NCBI GenBank assembly: GCA_002311345.1
Contig: DCAA01000002.1
Span: forward strand, 58,230 to 85,058
Direction of reading: 5' to 3'
Source: Planctomycetes bacterium UBA1146
GTDB taxonomy: Bacteria > Planctomycetota > UBA8108 > UBA1146
DNA: 26,829 bases
Under the pieces are notes generated by a model that was given only the letters and a program-made list of their open reading frames with translations, did not search any database and was not told the DNA's origin. Made by a program: the position numbers and the translations under genes. Positions 15,022 through 23,793 of the stretch are shown piece by piece (position 1 is the first letter of the stretch; the number at the start of each line of letters is the position of its first letter).

Positions 15022-15036
15022 GAGGATCACATCCTC
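15022..15036. promoter_or_regulatory. Perfect inverted repeat GAGGAT-CAC-ATCCTC
   Basis: Two 6-bp arms with a 3-base spacer lie in the divergent gap between the zinc-ribbon gene and dnaE, 20 bases upstream of the TTG start of the former. This could be an operator controlling one or both genes, or a leader hairpin near the ribosome binding site of the minus-strand gene. No regulator is implied. Confidence 0.25.
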
Positions 15037-15064
15037 TGCAGTGGGCATCAAGTCTCCGTGGGGC

Positions 15065-15093
15065 TTGCCCGTACCCGTATTGAGGCCTACAAC
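15065..15093 (+). promoter_or_regulatory. Candidate sigma-70-type promoter for dnaE
   Basis: TTGCCC (15065-15070) and TACAAC (15088-15093) are separated by 17 bases; each matches the consensus at four of six positions. Transcription would begin near 15100, which fits a translation start at TTG 15145 and argues against the ATGs at 15058 and 15097. Confidence 0.3.
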
Positions 15094-15144
15094 CGGATGC
15101 CCGGAAACACCATTGAGGGTTCGAGATATGCTTGGGGAGGATCC

Positions 15145-18100
15145 TTGTCCAAAGTAGCCCAGAAGTTCTGCCACCTTCACGTCCACAGTCACTACAGCCT
15201 CCTCGACGGAGTCAATACCATTCCGGCACTCGTGCGCGCGGCCCGAGATCACGGCATGAAATCGCTGGCATTGACCGATCATGGAAACATGTTTGGCGCG
15301 GTCGAATTTCACCACGCCTGCCTCAAGGGAGGCATCAAGCCGATCATCGGGATCGAGGCTTACATCACCGATGGCAGTCGCAAGGAAAGAAAACGTGAGC
15401 GGGGTAAGCAGCATGCTTTCCATCTCTTGCTGCTGGCCGAGAACGAAACCGGATACCACAACCTGCTGCAACTCACCAGCGCCGCATACACCGAAGGCTT
15501 TTATTATAAACCGCGGATCGATCATGAGCTTCTGCGTCAGCACTCCGATGGCATCATCGCAACCTCCGCCTGCCTCTCTGGAGAAGTAAACCGTGCGCTT
15601 CTGCACGGTGATGCTGAAAAAGCAGAAGAATGCGCGCGTCGTTACATCGATATCTTCGCTCCTGGTCGATTTTTCATGGAGGTACAAGATCACGGCCTTA
15701 TCGAACAAAAGAAAATCCTCGAGCGAGCTCCAGAACTGGCACAGAGACTGGGCGTGCCCGTCATCGCGACCAATGATGTCCATTACCTGACCAAGGAGGA
15801 CTCCGAGGCTCATGAAGTTCACCTGTGCATCAACACTGGCAAACAGATCGATGACGAGGATCGGATGGTGTTCGAATCGGACGCTTTCTACCTTCGCAGT
15901 GGCGAAGAGATGGCCCAGCTCTTCGCTGACTATCCTGAATACGTATCCAATACCGATGAAATCGCAGCGATGGTCGATTTCGAGATCAAGACGGGGAAAA
16001 CCTATCTGCCGATCTTCTTCGAAAAAGAGGACATGGTCGCAGGAATGGCACCATCTGCTTCTGAACAGATCGAACAGACCAACGAGGCTCGATTCAGGCA
16101 ACTGGTCGAGGACGGCTATTGTCGCCTCTACCCCGATCCCCCCGAGGGTGCACGAGCACGACTCGATTACGAAATTTCGGTGATCATCGAGATGGGATTC
16201 GTCTCGTACTTCCTGATCGTGTGGGATTTCTGCCGCTACGCTCGTGACCAGCAGATTCCTGTCGGTCCCGGTCGTGGTTCCGCAGTGGGCTCGATCGTTT
16301 CCTACTGCCTCGGAATCACCAGTCTCTGCCCGCTCAAGTACGATCTGATCTTCGAGAGGTTCCTCAACTCCGACCGCATCTCTCTGCCAGATATCGACAT
16401 CGACTTCTGCATGGAGGGTAGAGAAAAGGTCATCGAGTATGTTCGAGAAAAGTACGGCAACGATCGAGTATGCCAGATCGTCACCTTCGGAACGATGGCT
16501 GCCAAGGCCGTCATCCGAGATGTGGGACGGGTCCTGAAGATCCCCCTGAGCGAAATCGATCAACTGGCCAAGAAGGTACCCGATGTCCTCGGCATCAAAC
16601 TGGAGGAGGCACTTCTCAAGGAACCCTACCTGGCAGCGGCAGCGAAAGATCCTCGATACCAGAAATTGTTCGAGGTCGGCCAGAAACTGGAGGGGCTGAA
16701 CCGCCACTGCTCGACTCATGCTGCAGGGCTGGTAATTGCCGACAGACCCCTGACTGATCTGATTCCGCTGGCACGAAACGGTGACGACATCGTCACCCAG
16801 TACCCGATGGAGGTGCTCGAGCAGCTGGGGCTACTGAAGGTGGACTTCCTCGGCCTGCGCTACCTCACCATCATCGATCGAGCCTGTCGAATCATCGAAC
16901 AGCAGGGGACCAAGATCGATATCGATCAAGTGCCTCTCGATGACAAAGCCACCTTCAAAATGTTTTGCCACGGTGAGACCCACGGGATCTTCCAGCTGGA
17001 GAGCTCGGGAATGCGCGAACTTCTGCGCAACCTGAAACCGGATCGGTTCGAGGACGTGATCGCGGTACTGGCTCTCTACAGGCCAGGCCCACTCGGATCC
17101 GGTATGCACAATCTGTACTGCGACCGCAAACACGGCCGTGAGAAGATCGAATACCTACATCCGGCCCTGGAACCGATCCTCAACAGCACCAATGGCGTCA
17201 TCCTTTATCAGGAGCAGGTGATGAAGATCGCACACGCGATTGCCGGATTTTCGATGAATGACGCCGACAACCTGCGCAAGGCGATGGGTAAGAAGAAGAT
17301 CAAACTGATGAAGCGCTACCGCGACCAGTTCGTCGAGGGGGCAGGGGAAAAAAGTGGTATCCCCGAAAAAGATGCTGGATCGATCTTCGATCAAATCGAA
17401 CAATTCGCGAAGTATGGTTTCAACCGATCTCATTCTGCGGCATACGCGATGATCTCCTACCAGACCGGTTACCTGAAGGCGAACTACCCTGAAGCGTTTC
17501 TGGCTGCGGTGATGTCCTGCTACATCTCGACGGTCGACACCATGGTCACCTATCTCGATGAGTGCAAGAGAATGGGAATCGAAGTGATTCCACCCCATGT
17601 GAACGAATCGACCAGTAACTTTTCCCTCAAGGGGAACAAGATCGTCTATGGACTCGTTGCTCTGAAGGGAGTCGGGGAACGGGCCATCGATGCGATCGTG
17701 GCAGAGAGGGAGTCCGGTGGACCCTACAAATCCCTCTTTGACCTCACCTCGAGAGTCGAGCCGGAACTGGTCAACAAGACCGTTGTCGAACAACTGGTGA
17801 GCGGTGGCGCATTCGATGGCCTGGGTCCAGAAAGGTCGCGGATCCATGCCGCCGTCAAGGATGCCATGGAGGAAGGAAAGAGAGTCCATGCCGAGCGTAG
17901 GGCAGGACAACTGTCCCTGTTCGGGTCCGACTCGGTCCCCACGGTACAGGAACAGTGGCCCGCCGTCCCTTCCTGGAGCGACAACGAGAAACTCACCCGG
18001 GAAAAGGCAGCGCTGGGGTTCTACCTCAGTGGTCACCCGCTCGAACGGATCGAATCGCAGATCGCTCCGTTGAGAAGCCACTTGCTGGCTGATCTAGCCG

Positions 18101-18654
18101 CAAAGGATGATCAGAAACCAGTCACCCTGGCGGTGATGATTTCAAAGATCCGAAAACGTCAGACGAAGCGCGGAAAGGCGATGGCCATCTTGAGCGTTGA
18201 TGACCGTAGTGGGTCGATCGAGGCGGTCGTTTTTCCGTCCGTCTTCGAGAAGACTTCCGGGTTCCTGGAGGAGGAGCAGGTCGTGATCATCCAGGGGATC
18301 GCCGAGATCTCCCAGGAAGATAAGGATGGTGGGAGCAATCGCAGCCAGATCCGCGTCAACAAAATCATTCCATACGAAAGTGCATCGGAAACTCTCGCCC
18401 GGCAGATCGGCATCGTGTTTCCTGCGGGAGCCGACGAGAATCTGCTGTTTCAGACCAAGGAGATCCTGAAACGAAGCCCGGGCAAATTGCCAGTGACGCT
18501 GATCTTCGATGAACACGGGCCCGATATGTGGCGAGTCCCCTGCGGAGACAAAATCCGGGTTTCCGCCAGTCAGCAATTGATGACAGAAATCCGCGAGTTG
18601 CTCGGAGACGATTCGGTCAAGATGGAAATCCATACCCCAACGGAGCAGAGATGA
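15145..18654 (+). CDS. dnaE: DNA polymerase III alpha subunit DnaE
   Basis: From TTG 15145 it has 1169 residues, close to the 1160 of E. coli DnaE. That start follows GGGGAGG and directly precedes SKVAQKFCHLHVHSHYSLLDG-like PHP sequence; ATGs at 15097 and 15058 lack ribosome binding sites. It is the replicative polymerase. The N-terminal PHP domain keeps metal ligands: HLHVH (His10, His12, His14), LTDHGN and TNDVHY, suggesting intrinsic 3'-5' exonuclease activity. Polymerase aspartates lie in PDIDIDFC (Asp416, Asp418) and VDFLGLR (Asp567). FGTMAAKAVIRDVGRVL and LRKAMGKKK are palm and finger landmarks. A helix-hairpin-helix region (VALKGVGERAIDAI) and a C-terminal OB domain (about 990-1070, LAVMISKIRKRQTKRGKAM) follow. 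Its stop overlaps the yggS start (ATGA). Confidence 0.95.
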   Translation: MSKVAQKFCHLHVHSHYSLLDGVNTIPALVRAARDHGMKSLALTDHGNMFGAVEFHHACLKGGIKPIIGIEAYITDGSRKERKRERGKQHAFHLLLLAENETGYHNLLQLTSAAYTEGFYYKPRIDHELLRQHSDGIIATSACLSGEVNRALLHGDAEKAEECARRYIDIFAPGRFFMEVQDHGLIEQKKILERAPELAQRLGVPVIATNDVHYLTKEDSEAHEVHLCINTGKQIDDEDRMVFESDAFYLRSGEEMAQLFADYPEYVSNTDEIAAMVDFEIKTGKTYLPIFFEKEDMVAGMAPSASEQIEQTNEARFRQLVEDGYCRLYPDPPEGARARLDYEISVIIEMGFVSYFLIVWDFCRYARDQQIPVGPGRGSAVGSIVSYCLGITSLCPLKYDLIFERFLNSDRISLPDIDIDFCMEGREKVIEYVREKYGNDRVCQIVTFGTMAAKAVIRDVGRVLKIPLSEIDQLAKKVPDVLGIKLEEALLKEPYLAAAAKDPRYQKLFEVGQKLEGLNRHCSTHAAGLVIADRPLTDLIPLARNGDDIVTQYPMEVLEQLGLLKVDFLGLRYLTIIDRACRIIEQQGTKIDIDQVPLDDKATFKMFCHGETHGIFQLESSGMRELLRNLKPDRFEDVIAVLALYRPGPLGSGMHNLYCDRKHGREKIEYLHPALEPILNSTNGVILYQEQVMKIAHAIAGFSMNDADNLRKAMGKKKIKLMKRYRDQFVEGAGEKSGIPEKDAGSIFDQIEQFAKYGFNRSHSAAYAMISYQTGYLKANYPEAFLAAVMSCYISTVDTMVTYLDECKRMGIEVIPPHVNESTSNFSLKGNKIVYGLVALKGVGERAIDAIVAERESGGPYKSLFDLTSRVEPELVNKTVVEQLVSGGAFDGLGPERSRIHAAVKDAMEEGKRVHAERRAGQLSLFGSDSVPTVQEQWPAVPSWSDNEKLTREKAALGFYLSGHPLERIESQIAPLRSHLLADLAAKDDQKPVTLAVMISKIRKRQTKRGKAMAILSVDDRSGSIEAVVFPSVFEKTSGFLEEEQVVIIQGIAEISQEDKDGGSNRSQIRVNKIIPYESASETLARQIGIVFPAGADENLLFQTKEILKRSPGKLPVTLIFDEHGPDMWRVPCGDKIRVSASQQLMTEIRELLGDDSVKMEIHTPTEQR

Positions 18655-19376
18655 GGAAGAGCCCACTGGCTCTCGATCTGGCTCTGTTCGAAAATAATCT
18701 GCACAAGATCCAACAGCGGGCTACTGAACTTTCACCTGGTGAAACGGATCCACCCGGGATCGTAACTGTCACCAAGTACCTGTCACGTCCAGACGCACGA
18801 CGACTCCTCGAAGCAGGACACTCACCCCTTGGAGAGAACCGATCTGACGAACTGGAGGACAAGACCGACCCCGGTCAAGACCCTGGCAGTTGGCATTTCA
18901 TCGGCCACCTCCAGCGCAACAAGATTCGTAGCGTCATTCCCAGGATTTCACTGCTTCACTCGCTCGATTCGGAGAAACTCGCCAGATCCATCGACACCTG
19001 GGTCGAAGATCACCTCGACTCTCCCCTCAGCGTGTTGGTTCAGATCAACATCGCTGCCCAGAAGCAAAAAACGGGGCTCGATCCACTCGGTGCAGAAGAT
19101 ACGATCCTCTCATGGGTGGAGCAGTTTTCCTCTCTTCGTTTCGAAGGGCTGATGACGATGGCTCCTGACTGGGATGCCGAGGAGTCCCGCACCATCTTTC
19201 GGACGCTGAGAAAACTGCTGCTGTCGATTCGAGATCGACTCCCTGGCGCCAGTTCGGACCGATTCAGGCATCTCTCGATGGGAATGTCTGGCGACTGGGA
19301 AGTGGCTGCTGAGGAAGGAGCAACCCTGCTGAGGATCGGAACCGCACTCTTCCGAGAAACCGAGGAGAATTCCTGA
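18651..19376 (+). CDS. yggS: YggS/PROSC-family PLP homeostasis protein
   Basis: 241 residues from ATG 18651, which overlaps the dnaE stop (ATGA). The family binds pyridoxal 5'-phosphate on a TIM-barrel fold similar to alanine racemase but has no known catalytic activity; it buffers PLP. Lys42 in VTVTKYL fits the PLP lysine. Also seen are LGENRSDEL, WHFIGHLQRNKIR (the family's HxIGxLQxNK), LRFEGLMTMAP and LSMGMSGDWEVAAEEGATLLRIGTALF. It ends in TGATG shared with the next gene. YggS genes are often next to dcw genes or proC, but here it follows dnaE. Confidence 0.93.
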   Translation: MRKSPLALDLALFENNLHKIQQRATELSPGETDPPGIVTVTKYLSRPDARRLLEAGHSPLGENRSDELEDKTDPGQDPGSWHFIGHLQRNKIRSVIPRISLLHSLDSEKLARSIDTWVEDHLDSPLSVLVQINIAAQKQKTGLDPLGAEDTILSWVEQFSSLRFEGLMTMAPDWDAEESRTIFRTLRKLLLSIRDRLPGASSDRFRHLSMGMSGDWEVAAEEGATLLRIGTALFRETEENS

Positions 19377-21901
19377 TGCCGCGCATCATCGCCGAAAAAG
19401 GGCCCGACAGGGGCAGCTCCTGGTCGATCCGTGAGGAGGGAGTGCTTCTCATCGGTCGCGACGGCGGTGCGCAGATCGCTCTACGTGACGAGGAAACGAG
19501 TCGACGTCACTGCCAGCTGGAGTTCAGATCTGGACAGTGGTTGATCCGCGATCTCGATAGCACCAACGGGGTCATCGTCAACGGTGAAGAGATCAGCGGA
19601 CCGACGGTGCTCAAGCACAATGATCACATCGAGGTGGGGATCTCGTATCTGACCTTTCTGTCCGATGACGATCCGCTCCTGGGTGCCGAGATCGGAGGCT
19701 GCCGGATCGAGCAGAGAATCGGGCGAGGAGGCATGGGAACGGTATACCGGGCCCGACAGAAGTCGCTCGATCGTCCAGTGGCCCTCAAGATCCTGTCGGA
19801 GAAGTACACCAGTAATCGACAGTTCATCGACCTCTTCATCCGTGAAGCCCGTGCTGCCGGTCGTCTTAGCCACCCCCACATCGTTCAGGTTTACGACGTG
19901 GGAAACGAACTCAACCAGCACTTCTTCACCATGGAACTGGTCGCCGGCGGAAGCGTCGAAAAGATCATCGATGAAATCGGAGCCATCGAGATAGATCAGG
20001 CGCTGCGCTATGCCAGAGATGCCGCCCGTGGCCTCGAGTATGCAGAGAAGCAGGGGATCGTCCATCGCGATATCAAACCTGGCAACCTGATGATCGCCAC
20101 CGGCGGTGCCGTCAAGATCGGAGACCTGGGAATCGCCCGCAACACCGATGAACGCGGAGTTGCCTATCAGAAAGATGGAGTCAGTGGATCCCCCCACTAC
20201 ATCGCTCCGGAGCAGGCGCGGGGGGAAGCCATCGATCAGCGGGCAGACATCTACTCACTGGGAGCCACCCTCTTTCATTGCCTTGCCGGTCGAACTCCCT
20301 ACCGAGGGGCAGGGGCCCGGGAGGTGATCCTCAAACAGATCGAGGCAAAGGCTCCCCCTTCCCTTTCGAATGTATCTCCGGGGACTCCACCCGAGGTGTG
20401 CGATCTGGTCGAGAGGATGATGTCCCCGAAGCCGGAAGATCGGCCACACAATGCGCGGATTCTCGGTGAGGAACTGGATCTACTCATCTCCACATTCGGA
20501 TCACGCACCGGGGACGAACCTGACGCAGGAAATGCGCGCTGGTGGCGAGCCGCCCTGTACCTGTTGATCCTGCTGGTGGTGGTCAGTTCGATCTCTCTCT
20601 ACCTCCTCGATCGCAAAGAAACTCTCGAACGGTCCCAGCAGAGGACACAAGAACGTACCAGTGAGATTTCCGGCCTTCTCGAACTCGCTGAATCGGCCGT
20701 CAACCGGGGAGAACCGGATTCTGCAGAGGCGATCCTGCTATCTCTGGAGATGGTTCCCGACCAGCTCGATGGACGGATCCAGGATCTCGAAAATGCCATC
20801 GCGAAAGAACGCCGACGTATCGATTCCCTGTCCCGGGAAGAAGCGGCGCGCAGCGCACTGGCCGAGATCCTTTCATCCAGCGAGACCACCATCCCACCGC
20901 AACAGAAACTCGAAAAACTTCGTGAACTGGTCAAAACCCATGAGGGAACCCGCGCTGCCCAGAGAGCCGCACAGAAGATCGGCGAACTGGAACAACTGGT
21001 GACCACACAGAAAGAGAAAGAACGCAGAGCCAAGGTCGCCTGGGAGCAAGCGCTGGCAAGGGCTGAAGGATGGCGATCTGCTCGTAATCCGGCACGAGCA
21101 CGCGAAGAAGCTCTTGCCCTCTCCGATGAATTCGCAGGCACCAGTTCTTGGTCGCTGAGGAATCAATTCCTGAAGAAACTGGAAGAAGAGGCGGCTCAAC
21201 TGTGGGCCGAGGCGCGGGCAGAAGTGAATGTTCTGCTGCGAGAGGGACGGATCGCACAAGCCGACGACGTCATCGACGGAGTGGTCTCGAGGGCGCTTCT
21301 GCCGACCACCCGGGATCTCGAATCGCTTCTCAGAGACGAGGTCAAGCGTGCCCGCATCCACACCGATGCGACCAGTACGCCGAAGGTCGGACCCGTCGTC
21401 AGGGAGGGCTGGGATCGCTGGAACGAGAGTTTCTCCGGAAAAGAAGCGATCGAGGTGCTACAAGACTCCGCCCTTCGAGATGGCTTACCCGAGGCGGCGA
21501 TGAAGAGCATCGACCGTCATGTCCATTTCCTCCAGGAATTTGACGGCAAACTGCGATTGTGGTCGGGAATTGACCTCCCCTATCGCAGCAAGCGGACCCT
21601 GGAAACCAGTTCATCCGGCACCATCCAGGCTCCTCAGGTGAGAATCGACAAGGATCGGATCACCTACCGGGAATCCTCCACCGAGGTGGGACGTTACCTC
21701 TTGTGGAAGGAAGTGACGCCCGGCGGACGACTCGATTTGCTGATCGAGGCCGGTCCCCCCCAAGTCCTCGTCAAACACGTCATCGCGCTGCTGGAGTGGA
21801 GTGGAAGAGCGGAAGAGGCTGCCGGTCTCTGGGCGCTTCTGGAACAGAAAGCCCGCCTGGAGACCCAAGCATTGCTGAGGGATACTCGCGATTCGGATTG
21901 A
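19376..21901 (+). CDS. FHA-domain membrane Ser/Thr protein kinase
   Basis: 841 residues. An N-terminal FHA domain (about 5-95) has LIGRDGG, SRRHCQLE and DSTNGVIVNG, the phosphothreonine-binding signature. A Hanks-type kinase domain (about 110-370) has the Gly loop GRGGMG (116-121), Lys138, HRDIKPGN (230-237, catalytic Asp232), DLG in place of DFG (250-252) and PHYIAPEQ. A single membrane segment (about 390-411) follows. The remaining 430 residues should be extracytoplasmic: first a long helical, Glu/Arg-rich coiled-coil-like part (about 412-660), then a less charged C-terminal region (about 680-841). The outer part probably senses or scaffolds; no PASTA domain is present. All catalytic residues are kept, so it should be active. 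The start at ATG 19376 overlaps the yggS stop (TGATG). Confidence 0.92.
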   Translation: MPRIIAEKGPDRGSSWSIREEGVLLIGRDGGAQIALRDEETSRRHCQLEFRSGQWLIRDLDSTNGVIVNGEEISGPTVLKHNDHIEVGISYLTFLSDDDPLLGAEIGGCRIEQRIGRGGMGTVYRARQKSLDRPVALKILSEKYTSNRQFIDLFIREARAAGRLSHPHIVQVYDVGNELNQHFFTMELVAGGSVEKIIDEIGAIEIDQALRYARDAARGLEYAEKQGIVHRDIKPGNLMIATGGAVKIGDLGIARNTDERGVAYQKDGVSGSPHYIAPEQARGEAIDQRADIYSLGATLFHCLAGRTPYRGAGAREVILKQIEAKAPPSLSNVSPGTPPEVCDLVERMMSPKPEDRPHNARILGEELDLLISTFGSRTGDEPDAGNARWWRAALYLLILLVVVSSISLYLLDRKETLERSQQRTQERTSEISGLLELAESAVNRGEPDSAEAILLSLEMVPDQLDGRIQDLENAIAKERRRIDSLSREEAARSALAEILSSSETTIPPQQKLEKLRELVKTHEGTRAAQRAAQKIGELEQLVTTQKEKERRAKVAWEQALARAEGWRSARNPARAREEALALSDEFAGTSSWSLRNQFLKKLEEEAAQLWAEARAEVNVLLREGRIAQADDVIDGVVSRALLPTTRDLESLLRDEVKRARIHTDATSTPKVGPVVREGWDRWNESFSGKEAIEVLQDSALRDGLPEAAMKSIDRHVHFLQEFDGKLRLWSGIDLPYRSKRTLETSSSGTIQAPQVRIDKDRITYRESSTEVGRYLLWKEVTPGGRLDLLIEAGPPQVLVKHVIALLEWSGRAEEAAGLWALLEQKARLETQALLRDTRDSD

Positions 21902-21910
21902 AGGGGAACC

Positions 21911-22255
21911 GTGTCGTCCTATACTCCCGTCGCACTGGTGCAGACCGAACGAGGCGTCGAGTTACCGGTCCGGGCCATCCCCGGTGCCTCCCGAAATGAA
22001 ATTGGTGGGAGTCGAGAAGGAGCCCTGCTGGTGCGGATCACCACGGCTCCCGAGAAGGGAAAGGCCAACCGTGCCATCATCGACCTGCTGGCCGAAGTTC
22101 TCGACCTCCGCAAAAAAGACCTGGTGTTGATCCGGGGGGTACGGCACAAGAACAAGTGCTTCCTGCTCCAGGGAGCCGAACTGTCCGGGATCGAAGAAAG
22201 ACTTCGCGGCTTGGTCGATCGAGACGGACAAAGACAGGGGAAGGCAAACCGATGA
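21911..22255 (+). CDS. DUF167 (YggU-family) protein
   Basis: 114 residues starting at GTG 21911, with AAGGGG about 4-9 bases upstream. The family signature is clear: LPVRAIPGASRNEIGG near residues 18-33, then LLVRITTAPEKGKANRAIIDLLAEVL. This small alpha/beta fold is widespread, and its biochemical role is unknown. In many bacteria DUF167 genes lie near yggS, which is true here with the kinase between them. The stop overlaps the start of the purine nucleoside phosphorylase (ATGA). Confidence 0.9.
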   Translation: MSSYTPVALVQTERGVELPVRAIPGASRNEIGGSREGALLVRITTAPEKGKANRAIIDLLAEVLDLRKKDLVLIRGVRHKNKCFLLQGAELSGIEERLRGLVDRDGQRQGKANR

Positions 22256-23094
22256 ACCGCATCGAGGAAGCCCGAGAGCAACAGAGACGGCGAATCGAGA
22301 CTGCTGCCGAAGCAATAGCGAAAAGGAATCCGGGAGCGCCCCCCGAGGTGGCTCTGGTGCTCGGCACCGGACTTGGAGCACTGGTTTCAGAAATCACCGA
22401 AGAGGTGACGATTCCGTACCAGGAGATTCCTGGATTCCCGGTTTCCACCGCTCCAGGGCACGCCGGTCGCTTGCACATCGGCCAGATCGGGAAAGCGCGA
22501 GTGCTCGTCTTCGAGGGCCGATTCCACCTCTACGAGGGTTGGCAGATGGAGGACATCGTATTGCCGATGCGCGTCTCATGCCGACTGGGAGTCTCCTCGG
22601 CACTCATCTCCAACAGTTGCGGAGGAATGAACCAGAAGCTGCAAAAAGGTGATCTGCTGATTCTCGAGGACCACATCAATCTTCTCGGTGTGAACCCCTT
22701 GACCGGTGCCAATCACGACGACTGGGGCCCCCGATTCCCCGATATGTCTGAACCATATTGCCTCGAAAGTGCCTCCCGGTTGGCGCAGATCGCCTCCCAG
22801 GAGCAAATTCGCGCCTCCCGTGGCATCTACGTTGCTGTTTGTGGCCCCAATCTGGAGACCAGGGCAGAGTACCGTATGCTCCACTCCCTGGGGGCCGATG
22901 TGGTAGGGATGTCGACGATTCCAGAGGCGATCATCTGTGCCCATGAGGGGATACGGGCCTCGGCGATCGGTGTGGTCACCGATCTTTGCGACCCGGACGA
23001 CTTGAAGAAAGTCTCCGTCGAGGAGATCCTTGCAGTGGCCACCGAAGCGGAACCCAAACTGACCCGCCTAGTGGTGAAATTTTTGAACGACTGA
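22252..23094 (+). CDS. Purine nucleoside phosphorylase, trimeric PNP family
   Basis: 280 residues from ATG 22252. It phosphorolyses purine (deoxy)nucleosides to base and (deoxy)ribose 1-phosphate in salvage. Family signatures: VLGTGLGAL (phosphate loop, about 36-43), TAPGHAGRLHIG, FEGRFHLYEGW (His92 region), SNSCGGMN, CGPNLETRAEYRML (Glu206, equivalent to human Glu201) and GADVVGMSTIPEAIICAH. The purine-recognition residue, Asn243 in human PNP (ITN), is Asp244 here (VVTDLC). In the human enzyme an engineered Asn-to-Asp change shifts preference towards adenosine, so the substrate range may be broader. The symbol is left empty because punA, deoD and xapA names overlap in use. It is 38 bases from clpP. 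Confidence 0.93.
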   Translation: MNRIEEAREQQRRRIETAAEAIAKRNPGAPPEVALVLGTGLGALVSEITEEVTIPYQEIPGFPVSTAPGHAGRLHIGQIGKARVLVFEGRFHLYEGWQMEDIVLPMRVSCRLGVSSALISNSCGGMNQKLQKGDLLILEDHINLLGVNPLTGANHDDWGPRFPDMSEPYCLESASRLAQIASQEQIRASRGIYVAVCGPNLETRAEYRMLHSLGADVVGMSTIPEAIICAHEGIRASAIGVVTDLCDPDDLKKVSVEEILAVATEAEPKLTRLVVKFLND

Positions 23095-23132
23095 AACCAG
23101 ACTCCAGGGAGCCCAGGAAGGGACCAAAGTTG

Positions 23133-23753
23133 ATGACAGATCAGTACCGATCGATCGATGAACTCGAAGGCGAGAACGAGGAACAGAACACGGAGAAAGC
23201 CTCCAAGGGAACGCCGATGTACATGCGTGATCTGATGGAGAAGCAGAGGACTCTGTTCATCTCCGAGGACGTTTCTCCGAAACTCACCCGGCGCCTCGTT
23301 CCATCTTTGTTGTGGCTCGATTCTCAATCGGACAACCCGATTCGGCTTTTCATCAATACTCCCGGAGGATCTGCCGATGACGGATTCGCCATCTTCGATG
23401 CGATCCGTTTCATCCGCAGTCCAGTTCTGTGCATCATCAACGGCATCAATGCTTCCGCCGGTGCGGTAATCCTTCTCGCTTCTCCGCGAGAACGTCGCTT
23501 CTCTCTGCCCAACAGTCGCATCATGATCCACCAGCCTTCCAGTGGAGTTCGTGGAAAGGCATCGGAGATCGAGGTCACTGCTGAGGAGATCATGAAACTT
23601 CGTCGACGTTGTAACCAACTGATCGCCGAAGAGACCGATCACTCTCTCGAGCAAGTCGAGAAGGATACCAACGGTGATTGCTGGATGTCCCCGCAAGAGG
23701 CGAAGGAATACGGCCTGATCGGGACGATATTGACCAGCCTCAACGATCTGTAG
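23133..23753 (+). CDS. clpP: ATP-dependent Clp protease proteolytic subunit ClpP
   Basis: 206 residues from ATG 23133; AGGAAGGG lies about 13-20 bases upstream, and a TTG immediately before the ATG is the alternative start. The catalytic triad is intact: Ser108 in INASAGA, His133 in MIHQP and Asp182 in NGDCWM, with spacing identical to E. coli ClpP. FINTPGGSADDGFAIFDAI is the family's substrate-groove strand. The N-terminal 30 residues are acidic and variable. ClpP forms a 14-mer barrel that works with ClpX or ClpA/ClpC; no ATPase gene is adjacent. The C-terminal GLIGTIL replaces the usual GLID, and the serine motif differs from GxAASMG, so this may be one of several ClpP paralogues. Confidence 0.92.
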   Translation: MTDQYRSIDELEGENEEQNTEKASKGTPMYMRDLMEKQRTLFISEDVSPKLTRRLVPSLLWLDSQSDNPIRLFINTPGGSADDGFAIFDAIRFIRSPVLCIINGINASAGAVILLASPRERRFSLPNSRIMIHQPSSGVRGKASEIEVTAEEIMKLRRRCNQLIAEETDHSLEQVEKDTNGDCWMSPQEAKEYGLIGTILTSLNDL

Positions 23754-23793
23754 GATCCGTTTTGACACCAGGAAACCACCAGGAAGAAACCCG

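Noticed and set aside
15058..15144. Upstream ATG starts for dnaE (15058, 15097)
   Set aside because: No ribosome binding site, poor similarity of the extra residues to DnaE N termini, and a candidate promoter overlaps them. TTG 15145 is better supported.
14965..16719. 584-codon minus-strand frame antisense to dnaE
   Set aside because: It is strikingly long, but it mirrors dnaE codons exactly and would overlap the zinc-ribbon gene start. DnaE is certain on the plus strand.
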